Shown here: piece by piece, positions 1 through 12,515 of the stretch
How the letters are laid out: every line of letters begins with the position of its first letter
Position numbering within the stretch: position 1 is the first letter of the stretch
Assembly (NCBI GenBank): GCA_035041965.1
Contig: JAPYMA010000804.1
Span: forward strand, 124,001 to 188,000
DNA: 64,000 bases
From: Anisakis pegreffii
Lineage: Eukaryota > Nematoda > Chromadorea > Rhabditida > Anisakidae
Direction: 5' to 3'
Made by a program: the position numbers and the translations under genes
Notes under the pieces: generated by a model
The model's input: the letters and a program-made list of their open reading frames with translations, nothing else
The model's database searches: none
What the model was told of the DNA's origin: nothing

Positions 1-665
1 ATTTGTGGAAAATTCGTGTAATAGTCTTGATACTGCCTGCTACCTTTTTGACACGTTGGTAAGTTATGCTCCACTGGTCAATTCTTGTCGATATTGTTGA
101 CGTTTTCATGATCAATTCGAAGTTTGTAACGATAGGTTTGACTGTTGTTTTCTCTAAGCTTAAGGATTTAGATATCTCCCAATGGTCGCTTTCGTTTCGG
201 TCGTAATCGAGCATCTTTTTGGCTCGCATCTTGTGTCCATATCTTAGGAGCATGAGTTTTTATCAGTTTTTTCTAATATTTTTTGTAAAATCAAATAATT
301 CCTACTCAGTGAATATTCTTTATATCCGTGCAATCTTGGTGTTCATCAACAATAAAAAATGTTATTTGTTTCTAGTAATTGTGTCGTTAAGATTGCTGGA
401 ATTTTGATCACCGAATGAGATTAAGAAATTTTAAGCTTGAACAGCATAATTACTCATAAATTGTTTGTTGAAACTTTTGCTATACCATGGGTTCGAGTAT
501 TTTTACTGCGTGCTCGATTCTGATTGTTTAAGTCGTGTTGGATGCTTTTGCAATAAGCGCTGTTGTAGTGTTGATCGGTGAATGAATAAATAGTTGTTCA
601 AAAGAAACCTGAAAAGGTTAAGTGTGTTCGTAAGAATAATATTGAATGCATTCAGTGTTTCGACT
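1..665. other. Upstream region of sec24, no gene seen
   Basis: AT-rich sequence with only short ORFs and no recognisable protein. It probably holds the promoter and 5' UTR of the SEC24 gene. The reading frame of the first SEC24 exon stays open back to about 594 but has no ATG before 666. Confidence 0.5.
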
Positions 666-3600
666 ATGTTACCGCCTATGCCACCGGTTTCTGGCTCGTT
701 CGTTGGTGCTGGTCAGCAACAGGAACAACAATCGGCAAATGTAAATTATGGTGGCAATCCGGGCGTGATGCTTCAACCACCAAACGGGCAACCACCATTT
801 CAACAGCAACAGTTCCCTGGTAATGACTTTCATTAGATATAAATAAACATTATTGTTGTATCATTGCAGTTATCATTATTCTTCTCGTTACTACTAATGT
901 TGTTAGTGTTATTGTCCATCGTTATTTCGAGAATGTTTTTGAAATTTCTAGTTGAACCATCGAAGCAATTTATGCCAATACCGTCACAAATGAGCGGCGT
1001 AGCTCCTATCAGTCAAATGCCGAATGGACATCCACGTCAGGTACTAACTAAACCTAACTTGACTGTCATTACAGTTAATAGTGTTATTGCTATGGTTATG
1101 ATCAATTATCACATCATTTTGTTGATTTCATCGTATTATCACAAGATTTGCAGTGATTTAGATTTAGATGGAAAAAGGCTTTAATTGAGACACCATTTCG
1201 GAACTGTGATGTAAAAATCACAAGATGCTGTTAATATTTGTGTTGATATTACACGGATCTTATGGTTTTCACTATAAAATTGCCAGTGTTGTGTTCTTGT
1301 CAAACTCGTATCTTGATTTTAGGTTGATGATATAGCTAATCACCAGAACAATACAAATAGTTATAGTAATAGTATGACTGGATATGCTCAACAGTTTCAA
1401 TTACCATCAAGCGCCCAACCACAAATGCCAAAAATACCGAATAGTTCGGGTAAGAAATACCTCTTTTTTGGTTTAGATATAATTTTAACGGAATTGACTT
1501 GTGTGGCTATGACTTCGGTGTAAACTCCAGCGTAAAAATTACGTTAGTTCAGCCACCGGATAAGCCACACATTGAATGTGTGTGCCCACAGTAAGTGAGA
1601 TCTCTAAATTGCAATCGGATCACTTTGATTATTATCGACTCTTTGTTTCACCATTTCACCATTAAGTCGTTTGAAAACTGATGAATTATTCTTTTCCCAC
1701 TTCTTTTTTTCGTTTCGGTGAAAACTTTTTGTGTTTTTGTATGACTGAATGAATAATTTTCGTGTGCAACGGTGAAACTTAACTGCTTCAGCAGTACAAT
1801 ATATGGTTCAGCAGCAACCTCAACAACAAAACGGTTTCATACCGACGCCGGGCGCACCTCCTCAGCAAAATCAAATGGTGCCTTCAATACCGACATCAAA
1901 CGCGTTTCCAGGTTGACTTTTTGTTTTGGTATTGATGTCATTCTACTGCAAAAACACCAATAATTTATCCTCGATTGAGTTTTCAGCGCCACCGAGCACA
2001 GGACCGACTCCTACTGCTGTGGCTAGTAGTAGTAGCAGTAGTTTTGCTGCTCCATCTCCTCCCTCTCCAGCCTCTTTTGCCCCTGTTCCATCATCAATCA
2101 GCTCTTCGAGTATCTCCCAAGGACCGCTTCCTCCCTTTGCAAACACGGCCACAGCCACCATGGGTGGCTTAGCGAGTATGCAGCCACCTTATGGTGGTGC
2201 TCCTTTGCCAACAGCTCCAACTACAACCGCCACTTCAGCCCCAATTACAAGTCAACCAGCTCCTTCAGCAGCACCTCCAACTTCAGCTACATCAATGATG
2301 CCTCATCCAACTGGCATGCCACCAGTTTGTTCAGCCGCAGGCGCACAACCCTATGCACAGCAACAATATGAACAACCACAATCGATTTCAATGAGTAATC
2401 AAGCAGTCAATCAAATGCCATTTGGTGGTGATATGGGGCGAGGTGCAAGTTCGGGCACGGTACCATCTACAGTGATGATGTCAGCAGGTATAAGTGCGCG
2501 TCCCACGTATCCTCTTCAACGGCCATCAATGCCAGGCGCTAACGCTGCTCCAATGGGTGCGATGGGACCACCACAGATGCCTGGTGGTATGCCACCCAGA
2601 ATGGGTGGACCGGGGGGAGGAATTGCGCAAATGGGAAATGCGCCACCTCAAATGGGTGGACCTCCACAATTTGGAGGTGCGCCACCTCAAATGGGTGCAC
2701 CTCCGCAAATGGGAGGGATGCCGCCTCAGATGGGAGGGATACCACAGATGGGTGGACCGCCGTTGATGGGAGGACCTTTGCAAATGGGTGGACACCAAAC
2801 ACAGATGGGTGGGCCGCCACAGATGATGGGTACGGGTGGAGCAGCGATGCAACAGCAGCAAAAGTCTCGACTCGATCCGAATTTGATGCCGAGCGCAGTA
2901 AGTTTGACTGATTTAAGATGTCATCAATGAAAGCAGTCCAGTATCAATGCACATTACTATCTGATTCACAGGTACAAGTAATCGATGAGGATCGCTCGAC
3001 ACGTAGTGGTCCCTTCCCTACTGGTTATCCAACGGCCGAGATCCCACCTTTAACAACCACCGAATTCATTGCTCAAGATCAAGGTACGTTATCTCTTTGA
3101 GTTGATATGATTTCATTATTGTGTTCTGTTGTTATCATTTGATGATGGTGCAGTTCATTTTTGAATGAGATTGATCATGTGAATAATATCTTCCCTGCAT
3201 TCTCTTCATCTTCGCATGTATCGATTCACCCATCAATCAATTTGATTTCCCTCATCAGGTAACTGCAATCCAAAATATATGCGCTCAACACTATACGTAG
3301 CACCCGGTTCGTCTGATATTCTGAAGAGTTCGCAACTTCCATTCGCTGTAACCATTACGCCTTTTGCTTCGCTTCATCCAAATGAGGTCAGTGACGTATT
3401 TCTGCTTGTTTAAAGCATTTCATCGTTTCTTTTCTTTAAATTTTTTGATTTTAGTTTCAACATTTCAATTTATGAAATGAGTAACTTACAGATGCGTCCA
3501 CCGATAATAGATCTGTTCGATATGGGTCCAGTACGTTGCCACCGTTGCAAGGCTTATATGTGTCCATTTATGGAGTTTCAAGATGGTGGTAGACGTTTTA

Positions 3601-5142
3601 AGTGTCCGTTTTGTTTGGCTTCAACTGCAGGTTTGTACTTTGGCTGTTGATGAGTAGTTTGCGGTTGGTTCAGAGTTAACGATAGTTGTTAGCGGTTAGG
3701 ATGCCGAACAGGAAATTGGTATTTGACGGGATTGAGTACTGCTCGTTGGGAAATGCTTTGCTGAAGGAGTGGTTTATTTACTCAATTGAAAAGGAAGAAT
3801 CATTAAATCGCGCACGTCTATGTTTATTTTTGGTGTAGATAGTTTGAAATTGCAGTTGAAGAGCAATATTTTGCACACTTGGATCATACTGGTCGTCGAA
3901 CGGACATTCATCAAAGACTCGAGCAATGCTACGGCTCATATGAATTCGTGGCGACAAAGCAGTATTGCAAGGTTTAGCCATTCATCTATTATTGCTATTA
4001 TTGTCATGATTACGAATCGAGAACTATTTTAGAATGGTGTAAAGCCAAAACCGCCAGCTTTCATATTCATGTTGGACGTTTCGTATACTGCCGTTCATTG
4101 CGGTCTCGTTTCGGTGTTTTGCAAGCACATTCGTGATTTGCTGCAGAAGTTGCCGAGGTTTTATTACTATTATTATTATTATTGTCAAAATTAACACTGT
4201 TGTTCTACATTGTTATAATGTTAAGGGATATTGGTGAGCAAAGGTCGTCAATTCGTGTCGGCTTTGCGACTTATGATCAGACGATACATTTTTATAATTT
4301 GAAGACGGCTTTGGGGCAACCGCAGATGTTAGTAGTTAGCGATATAAATGATGTGTTCGTGCCGTTCATTGATGGCTTTTTGGTGAGAATGGACGAGGCC
4401 GATTCACTTATTGAGACGTGAGTTTTATTGTTGTTGATTTGTGATTTCGCGTGCTATTTTTATTGTCACATTTATTTTGAGTACATAGTATAATCGTTGA
4501 CTGCGTTTTATTCATTTAGTCTTAAGCTTACAGAAACATTCCATTTGCAGTTGTTGTTGTTATTGTAGTTGTAACTGGTCTGTTGAATAATATTGTTTCA
4601 GTTTGTTAGAAGATATAGAAGATCTGTTTGCCGGAACGAGAACAACTGAAACAATGCTGGGACCTGTTATCGAGGCTGGTTTAGATGCTTTAAAGGTATT
4701 GATTTCATTGCAGTAGTACTGACATTCATTGCAATAGTACTGACATTAGTATCAAAGAATTCGTTGTAGGCAGCAGACTGCGCAGGAAAGCTGTTCATCT
4801 TCCATACGAATTTGCCAATCATGGACGCACCCGGAAAGTTGAAGAATCGTGATGATCGAAAATTGTTGGGCTCTGATAAGGAGAAGGTACGTCCTTATCG
4901 TAGTAGTAATAGTAGTAATATAATTGTGTGTGATTAATTGCAGACAGTATTACAACCTGCAATTGACTATTACGGCAAATTAGGTGAGGAGTGTGTGAAG
5001 GCGGGTTGTGCTGTTGATCTGTTCCTGTTCCCGAATTCATTCGTTGATGTCGCTTCTCTGGCACCAGTTTGCTCGATTACGGGTGGTTCTCTTTACAAAT
5101 ATCACTATTTTGAGGTATTTTTCATTATTGTTATATTTGTTG

Positions 5143-5197
<55 letters not shown>

Positions 5198-7055
5198 TGT
5201 TGTTGTTTCATTATTTGATTGGTTGATTGATAAGATTTGATTAAGGAGCACAAAGACGGAAAACGTTTCTTGGCGGATTTAGCGCACGATATTAGTCGTG
5301 AAATTGTATTTGATGTGATGATGAGGGTTCGAACCTCAACAGGTACGTTGGTTTTTTGAGTTGTGATCTAGATGCGACTGAAATTTTGTGATGGGACGTG
5401 TGTCTATTTCAGGTTTACGACCGACGGGTTTCATGGGCAACTTCTTTATGGATAACAGTACGGATATGGAGTTTGGTGTGATAGACTCAGATAAGGTGAT
5501 GATTATTTTTGTGGCAGAAATGGGTATTTATTGTAGTTGTATTGCAGGCAGTTCATATTGAGATTCGTCACGATGATCGTCTACCCGATTCGAACGCTTT
5601 TATTCAATCTGCAACACTGTTCACGTCGTGTAGTGGTCAGCGTCGTTTGCGAATTCATAACATGGCACTTTCGGTATCGAGTGATTTCAATCAGTTGTAT
5701 CGTGTTGCCGATTCACATGCTCTCGTTTCGTTTCTCTTCAAACAAGGTCATCTTTTATCTTTATTTTTATTTCAAATTGTTTGTGCTCAAATTGGATGTT
5801 TGTTGTTGTTTGCAGCAGAATCAATGGTTCATGAAAAAACGCCAAAAGATGTACGAGAGGCTGTTACGGCACGATGTGCACAAATATTGGCCACTTATCG
5901 TGAGAAATGCAGTGAACAGGCACCGTTAGGACAATTGATTCTACCAGAATGCCTGAAATTATTGCCGCTTTACGGGTGTTGTATTGTACGAAATGACGCA
6001 ATCAGTGGAGGTTCGTTATTTATCATTTTTTAATGATTTGATTTGAAACTATTCGGTAACATTTGAGTGCAGCGATCGAGCGCCAATTCGTAAGGCGCAC
6101 GACGATTTTTGTTCGTGATAGTTAAAGGCTAAATTCCTCCAAAAAATACTCTTTCTTTTCAACATTTAACAGAAATTGTCAAATGTACTTTGCTGTTGCG
6201 GTCAGAATTATAGTCGTTTTCGTTGGTTACGTTGTTTCTTTCTTTTTTCTTTTTTTTGTAATTGGATAATTCACTTTTTCAATGGACTAACGCTTGACTT
6301 ATGGACCACCCACGAACAATTTTTATTACTTGATGGGTTTAATATCACGTATGAAATTAAATAGTGTGTATATTTTAGATGGTAATAATAAGAATGAAGT
6401 AAGTAAACTTCAGGCAGTGATATAACGGTGGACGATCGCGCATGGATGATGCAATTGGTAGGGTCGTTGCGTGCCGATGATGCGATGTTGATGTTGTATC
6501 CGAATGTGGTGCCAATTTCGGATTTGGTGCTTGAAAAGCCGACAGATGAGGTGATCTTTAGTTAGTGGTTGTGGTTTTTGATGACGTTGTTGTGTTGTAG
6601 GTAGTGCTGCCAGCGAGTGTGCGTGCAACGTACGATAACTTGAACGCAGAGAAGGCATACTTGATTTACAATGGCTTGATGATGTTCATCTGGATCGGAC
6701 TCGGTGTACGGCAGCAGTGGGTTCAGGATGTGTTCGACGCGAATGCGGTTACGCATGTCAACACTGAAAATGTAATTTAGTTTTGCGTTGTTGTTGTGGG
6801 CGTAGTTGATATCATTTGTCACTTCAGCATACGATACCAGAACGGGATAATGCGCATTCGCGTGCGGTTCGTCGTGTGTTGGATCGTATTAATGAGAATA
6901 AGGCAAGATGTATGAAACTGTTCATAATCAGACAGCAAGATGCGCTTGAGGCATGGATGAAACGCTTTTTGGTGGAGGATCGAACATCAACGACGTATTC
7001 GTACGTCGATTATTTGTGTAATATTCATCGCGAGATCAGAGCTATTCTTAGTTGA
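666..7055 (+). CDS. sec-24: SEC24 COPII coat cargo-adaptor subunit, 21 exons
   Basis: SEC24 pairs with SEC23 to form the inner COPII coat and selects cargo at ER exit sites. Exons read: 666-819, 952-1040, 1323-1449, 1792-1911, 1987-2897, 2972-3083, 3259-3386, 3492-3630, 3856-3971, 4033-4157, 4226-4417, 4602-4695, 4770-4886, 4944-5114, 5246-5342, 5413-5495, 5548-5746, 5816-6010, 6414-6550, 6601-6771, 6828-7055, giving about 1234 residues in one open frame. The first ~460 residues are Pro/Gln/Met/Gly-rich, as usual in the family. Then come a zinc finger (CHRC...CPFC, exon 8), the trunk ([11 protein letters not shown]), the beta-barrel and helical parts ([11 protein letters not shown]) and a gelsolin-like C-terminus (FIWIGLGV, then [13 protein letters not shown]). 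The ATG at 666 is the first in frame. Paralogue (sec-24.1 or sec-24.2 type) not decided. Confidence 0.95.
2560..2850 (+). repeat. Coding Met-Gly-Gly/Pro-Pro-Gln tandem repeat in SEC24
   Basis: Exon 5 of SEC24 contains about a dozen degenerate copies of an 18-21 nt unit encoding variants of PPQMGG ([26 protein letters not shown]). It sits in the disordered N-terminal region. The nucleotide units are similar enough to suggest replication slippage. Confidence 0.8.
4704..4745 (+). repeat. 21-bp tandem duplication in a SEC24 intron
   Basis: Two adjacent 21-nt copies (4704-4724 and 4725-4745) differ at one base. The first contains a splice-acceptor-like TTCATTGCAG. The change in the second destroys the AG (TTCATTGCAA). 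The acceptor actually used appears to be at 4768-4769. Confidence 0.75.
5145..5196 (+). repeat. (ATT)n microsatellite in SEC24 intron 14
   Basis: Almost perfect run of ATT units, just before the acceptor of exon 15 at 5246. Confidence 0.9.
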
Positions 7056-9299
7056 AGTCTTTTGTTATTTGGTATTGTTATTATTATTATGTGATCAGAG
7101 TAATAGTAATAATAATAATAGTGAGTGATGACGGTTATTATTATTATTATTGTTATTATTATATTCTTTTGTCCATTACAACTTCCGTTTTCGGAATCGA
7201 GGAGCTGCGATGATTACAGTGATAGTTTGTGTTGTTGTTATTATTCCCATCTTGATTATTATCAAGATTTTATTATCATAATTATAATGAATCTTATCTT
7301 ATTATCATTACTACTGATAATAATAACAATAATAATCACATATAAGAATTATATTATGCAATATGTACTGCAATATAAGGTCACGAATTGAATATTACAG
7401 GGAGAAAGTGAAATGGTGGGACATTTTATCGTTTTTTGGGTTTGAATTAATTCATACTTCGTTTCTGTTTTTTTTTTTAATTGGCCGGGAGGTGAATTTC
7501 TCTGTTCCTATTTATTATTGCTGTTATTAATAATGTTTGTTTAAATGAATCCTTTACTATATTATTATGATAATCGTTATTATTCTGTAATATCATTTTG
7601 GAGTGAATAATAACGTTGTTAATGATAGCGATGAGTATGATGATGATGAGTAACTTTTGGAAATAGTGAAAAGGAACGGGAATGGAGCAAAGAAAAGGAA
7701 CACGTTGAGTGGTCATGTTCAGAAAATAGAAAAAACTTTTTCGTAGAAAATTCTCTGTTCCTGTTTCTCGTTCTATTTTCGTTCGTTCGTATTTGTGTTT
7801 GGGACATAATGAAGTGAAGAAGTGATGCCTTAATTTAGGGGATGTAGCGAGTTATTTTATTTTTCTGTTTTGTAATAATTTCTGTTTCTGTCGGCATAAG
7901 TGTTGCTTCTTTATATTGTTCTGTCGAAAGTGATGGATGAAACACGATCGACCACGGTTTGTTGAAAGTGAAACATGACACGACAACAACACCACCAGCA
8001 CATTCTGTGATTTTATTGTATTTTGGTTGAAATTTATTGATAATAACAATGTTATTATTATTAACATTGTTGTTATTATTATTGCTTTTATTATTATGAC
8101 TATCAGTATGATTGTTATCACTGTCAGTTGTATAATGAACCTTTGCCAATCGTTTATTTGAGTTGAATTGATTTTATTTTATTCACTTAAATCTTATCTT
8201 AATGAAAGTAATGAAATGTGATTGAGTTAAATTCAGATTAATTTGATTCAATTCATTTCAGTTGTTTATCAATTTATCCGTCTATAAATGCATTGTAATA
8301 CGATACTGTGGCACATACATGTAATTGTTTTAAACATCTGTCCTTATAGCTGTCGGTGGTGTTATTGTTATAAATCAAGATTTCATGCAGTGGAATAGAC
8401 AAGATGGGTCCCTTTCAACATACACAAATCTTCCTCAAAATTCAGCTGTTTTTCGAAACACTATTTTGAGTCTCCTTCCTCCCATCTCTGGAAAAAGTGC
8501 TGACAACGCCACTGCTTTCATGAACGGGGCCAAATTCTTGGGTTGTTTCGTTGCGGTACTCATTTGCATGTGTGTTTGCGTGCAAAGTCTAGAATTCACT
8601 CGTTTTTTCTATTTATTCGGGGTTTTTTTCATGAATTTTCATTTGTCCTATTTCTATTGGTTGCGTGTTTATTTAAGCAGAACATTTTTTGGGAAACAAG
8701 GAAGGGTCTGAAAGGCAAAATCGAATAGTTATTCAGTCAAAAAAAACTGATTTGAGAATAGCTGCGAGAATTTTGAAGTGAAGCGTTCGGGTGGATGAAA
8801 GATAATGAATGGATTTTGAATGGGTCATTTCTTCTTTTGTTCATATTTTCTTGAAATTCATTTTGAATTTCCTTTTTTTGTGGACTTTTTATCGAATAAA
8901 ACGACGCAGTGACAACGGCAACAGCATCATTCAGTTGATTGTTTATTTATTTATAATATATTCATTTTTATATCCTCTTCATCGATTTGTATTCGATTTC
9001 TTCTCTTCCATTGTTTCGTTTTATTCGTCCGTATATTTGTGGTCGAATGCGAATGAACATTTTATTACGTGGAGCATTTGTTTGTGATGTTACTACCTGC
9101 AGAATCAACAAAAAGATAAATTTCGTCGCATATTCATTTATTTTGATTTTTCTACGATGTGTATATTCATTTTTTGAATGGTTTATTCATTCATCTGTGA
9201 ATATCTTCGGGTCACACGCAATTTGCGCATCGTTTCGAACATAGTATGGCAATAGTGGAAAACTTCTGAGACAACTGAAAACATTGGACTGGCAGGAGT
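7056..9299. other. 3' region of sec24 and spacer; no gene seen
   Basis: AT-rich spacer with TTA-type microsatellite patches at about 7125-7170, 7255-7345 and 8036-8100. The last contains a short inverted repeat (AATAACAATGTTA against TTAACATTGTTGTT). ORFs here have simple-sequence or shadow composition. No splice-consistent coding exon was found. Confidence 0.5.
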
Positions 9300-9303
9300 C
9301 GAA

Positions 9304-9520
9304 ACTTAGGCTTAGACTCGGGGTTAATTCCAAGCTTAGGCTTAGGTTTGCATTCGAACCGAATCAGTTTGCATTCCAGGTCGTATCAAATTGAGAGGCG
9401 AAAGTAAAGGTTCATACGAATTGTACAGCGAAATGTCGAAGCAAACTGATCTCTGCTTTTTAAAATTGCAATGCGATTCTTGGAATAGTCGCTGTAGCAT
9501 AAGCTTAGGCCCAAGTCCTA
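9304..9520 (+). repeat. Degenerate TTAGGC (telomere-like) tracts
   Basis: Short, interrupted copies of CTTAGG/TTAGGC occur at 9304-9350 and again at 9501-9512. TTAGGC is the nematode telomere unit. The copies are too degenerate and scattered to be a telomere, so this looks like an old interstitial repeat. Confidence 0.5.
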
Positions 9521-10072
9521 ATAAAGACCTTGCAGTGATGTAATAGAACCGACGGTTTGTGTAATGTACACCTCAGCCCAATATGAGACTTGACCCAAGT
9601 GTAATATACCACTGTGTTTTGATTTGGATTATTCAAAGAAGATATCTCTCAACACGATAATCGCTGTGCGAACAATCAGTTTACATCATCTGTGCGCACT
9701 TGAACGAACGCACCTTTTGAAATGAGCGATTATTGCAAGAATGCGCACACTGCCGCATTTCAATGCAGTTTTGCAATGTAACGTGATTCAGAAATGTTTA
9801 AGTTTTGTCGTATAGGAAGGGGTGATTGTCGACCAAAATGATGTCTCAATTATTTTTTATCTTTTTAATTATTAAAAAATCAAACCTTCGTCTTCATAAG
9901 ATTTTGTGCAGCCTAACTCTATAGCTGTAGAGGAAAACGGTTAACATAGAGCAGTGTAAACGTGGCTGGTAGAACGATTAGTTCACGATTTTTTTAGTAT
10001 GTTTTCGTATGAAAACAAAAGTTAGTGCAAAAAAAGTTCAATTTTTGCAGTATTTTTGAATCAATCTGAAAT

Positions 10073-10136
10073 TTGCTATCATTATCTCTTTGCTATCATT
10101 GTCTCTTTGCTACCAGTATTGCTATCATTGTCTCTT
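10073..10136 (+). repeat. Three copies of a 17-18 bp repeat
   Basis: TGCTATCATTGTCTCTT occurs at about 10073 (one change), 10091 and 10120. The first two copies are adjacent and the third follows a 12-nt interruption. Confidence 0.75.
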
Positions 10137-12100
10137 TCTGAAACAATTAATAGACGTGGCAGTGTTCAACTTTTGAGCAGAAAATTGTTTGAATTAATCG
10201 TCTTGTTCAGAACGAAAATTTGAATGAGCAGACTCCAATTTGAATTTGATCTAATCATTATTATTGTCATCACTGATCGTTTATTTATTCATTCAGTAGT
10301 TACAATAACTCATTACGAGTTTATGCCGCTTTATTGTCGCAAGTATCATATTATTGCTTCCTTGATGCTCTTCTTTCTGTGCGAAAACAAGTTTTGACGG
10401 AGGGAATCCTCCGTTTTTGTACAGTTCTAATTTCGATTATTGATTTGACAATTTTGATCGACATTTCTTATTTCACTTACTGAAGATTGGGCAGTAGTAG
10501 CAATAAACTAATCTTATCTATTTCGTTATTATTTTTTCATTTGAGTTGCAAATTTGATTCGTTTCGTTTTGTTTCCCTTAGAAAATGAATTTGTTTTCTC
10601 AAAAGCATGGTTACATTAAGAATTTTGTATTGCGCGCAGCACTGTATTGCTTTGCATTGCGTTACGTGTTATGCTATGATAAACTTCACGCATGAACTGT
10701 GTGTATGCATTCACATCTTCAAATCTGCCTGTCCTTTGATCACACTTTCTTCGATCAGTTACTCATCCATGCCGTTTATCTAGGAGATATTCTCAGTGAA
10801 CCTCAGTCGAACCTGAGTTTAACCCATAAGCAGCCAAAATATTCGACCCACTCTGTAATGTTCGTGCTCGAAAGGATCGGTTGACAAACATGTAAACACC
10901 AGATTAATACGTGATTAAGTTTAACGACAGTCCCAATTAATTGCAAATATTTGATAGTACGACAAAGAAAACTACCTAGTTGGCAGTTTTAATGGGGTAA
11001 TTCGAGTAGATAATTATGAGCGGTTTTGCTTTAAAGTTAGATGCAGTTAATAGACGAATGAATTCATTTAGTTTTTATTATTCATTGGTTGTTTACTTGG
11101 AATGTGCATTTTTAATGCCTGCTTCTGATTTGCCATGCCTGCACTATGTGGTGCACTTTTTGTGTAACTGATTGTTTCGCTATTCGGTGTTGTTGAAGAA
11201 GTGAAGTTCTGTTACCATTCCTCTTTAGTGCGTTATATTCAATTGCATTTATTTAATGACAGTTTTGATAATAGTTCAGATAATGATACAATATTGTGTA
11301 GTATATGACGAAGGGATAATATGAACTAAGATGACACAGGTTATTGGTGAATGAGAAACATAACTGCATATGTAGATTGGAAAAGCATAAATTACTCAAT
11401 AGTACGTTTGTAGATACCCATATGAAGATATCCTCAAAGCAATATCCATATCAGTATATCCTCGTAGATATCCATATCAATACATTCTATACGATCATTG
11501 TGATATTGCTACAACATATGTCTACGTTGTCGCAATGTCGCAGTATATACCGTAAAGCATAACCTTCAATTTATCACGATCATTGTTCTTGTTGTTATCG
11601 TTACTGTTATATTATCATTCGTAGCACCATTGCACATTGTTATTATTAAGATTGTTGTTATTGTTATTTTAACCTATTCTCTAAAGTGACTGCTATAACT
11701 ATTGTTGTTGCTTTATAATGACATTCTCATTTTTGTTATCATGATTATTTTAACGATCGCAACTGTTAATGTTGAAGGGAATATTGAATTAATGAATTCG
11801 AGAGTGACCAAGAAAACGATTAGCATTTGATTAATTGTTTGTATGCAGTGGTGTAGCAAGGTCTTACCCGCGTGGGCCTCACGATGGCTCCCGTAAAATG
11901 CGTATAAATTCATTAATGGTGATTGATGATTAGAATTGACAGATTATTTATTAATCAGAACAGACGTTGCATGTATGCGCCACAAACAATGATGCTCGGG
12001 TCCGGGAGACAGATTTTTTTGCTCGTTCAACAAAAAAAAAGAATCACAACAACCCTCAACTCTGTATAAGACCTGCATGATAACCTTCCTCAGGATCCAA
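10137..12100. other. Spacer, no gene seen; possible hAT end near 11846
   Basis: AT-rich spacer. A stretch at 11390-11500 repeats GATATCC/CATATCA motifs irregularly. At 11846 the sequence CAGTGGTGTAGCAAGG resembles hAT transposon terminal inverted repeats, but no matching second end was found, so at most it is a fragment. No coding exon is supported. Confidence 0.4.
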
Positions 12101-12119
12101 ATTGTTTCGAAGCTGCAAT

Positions 12120-12515
12120 CGCAGTGCAGCAAAGTTAATTTTGAAGCCGGAGTAGAAAATTTGAAGAATGTGGAGCCGGAGTTGGAGCCCAAATCGTAGA
12201 ACTCCTGAATTGGAACCGGAGATAACCTTCCTAAAAAGTTGGAGTTGGAGCTGAAATTTTAAAAAATGCACTGTCGCAACTGGAGGTGGAGCCGAACTTT
12301 TGAGAAATGGTAATTTGGAGCCGGTTTCCAAGAATGCAGATCTGGAGCAGGAGCTGAACTTCCGAAAGTCACGGAGCTGGAAATTCGTCAGTGAAGTTGC
12401 GGTCAAAATTTTAGATTCCCGGAACCAGAGTCGGGAGCGAGTTTTAAAAAAATATAAGGCCGAGACTGCAAATGGAGCCGGCATTTCATAACTGCCGAAT
12501 TGGAACTGCAGCTAA
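12120..12515 (+). repeat. Degenerate GGAGCCGGAG-type tandem repeat
   Basis: About a dozen diverged units, roughly 30-36 nt apart. Each has a core like TGGAGCCGGAGCTGAA followed by an AT-rich linker. The array is richer in G than its surroundings. It creates overlapping ORFs on both strands, none of which looks like a real protein. A related fragment lies near 20635-20660. Confidence 0.75.

Noticed and set aside
2526..2861. Minus-strand ORFs of 90-111 codons in the SEC24 repeat
   Set aside because: Antisense shadows of the coding repeat (repetitive His/Leu/Arg), with no independent support.
8385..8711. 108-codon ORF starting MQWNRQDG
   Set aside because: The second half is T-rich hydrophobic sequence typical of non-coding DNA here. 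No splice-compatible neighbour exon and no homology recognised.
12056..12491. Overlapping ORFs of 63-142 codons on both strands
   Set aside because: They arise from the GGAGCC repeat, where stop codons are rare. No protein signature or splice context.
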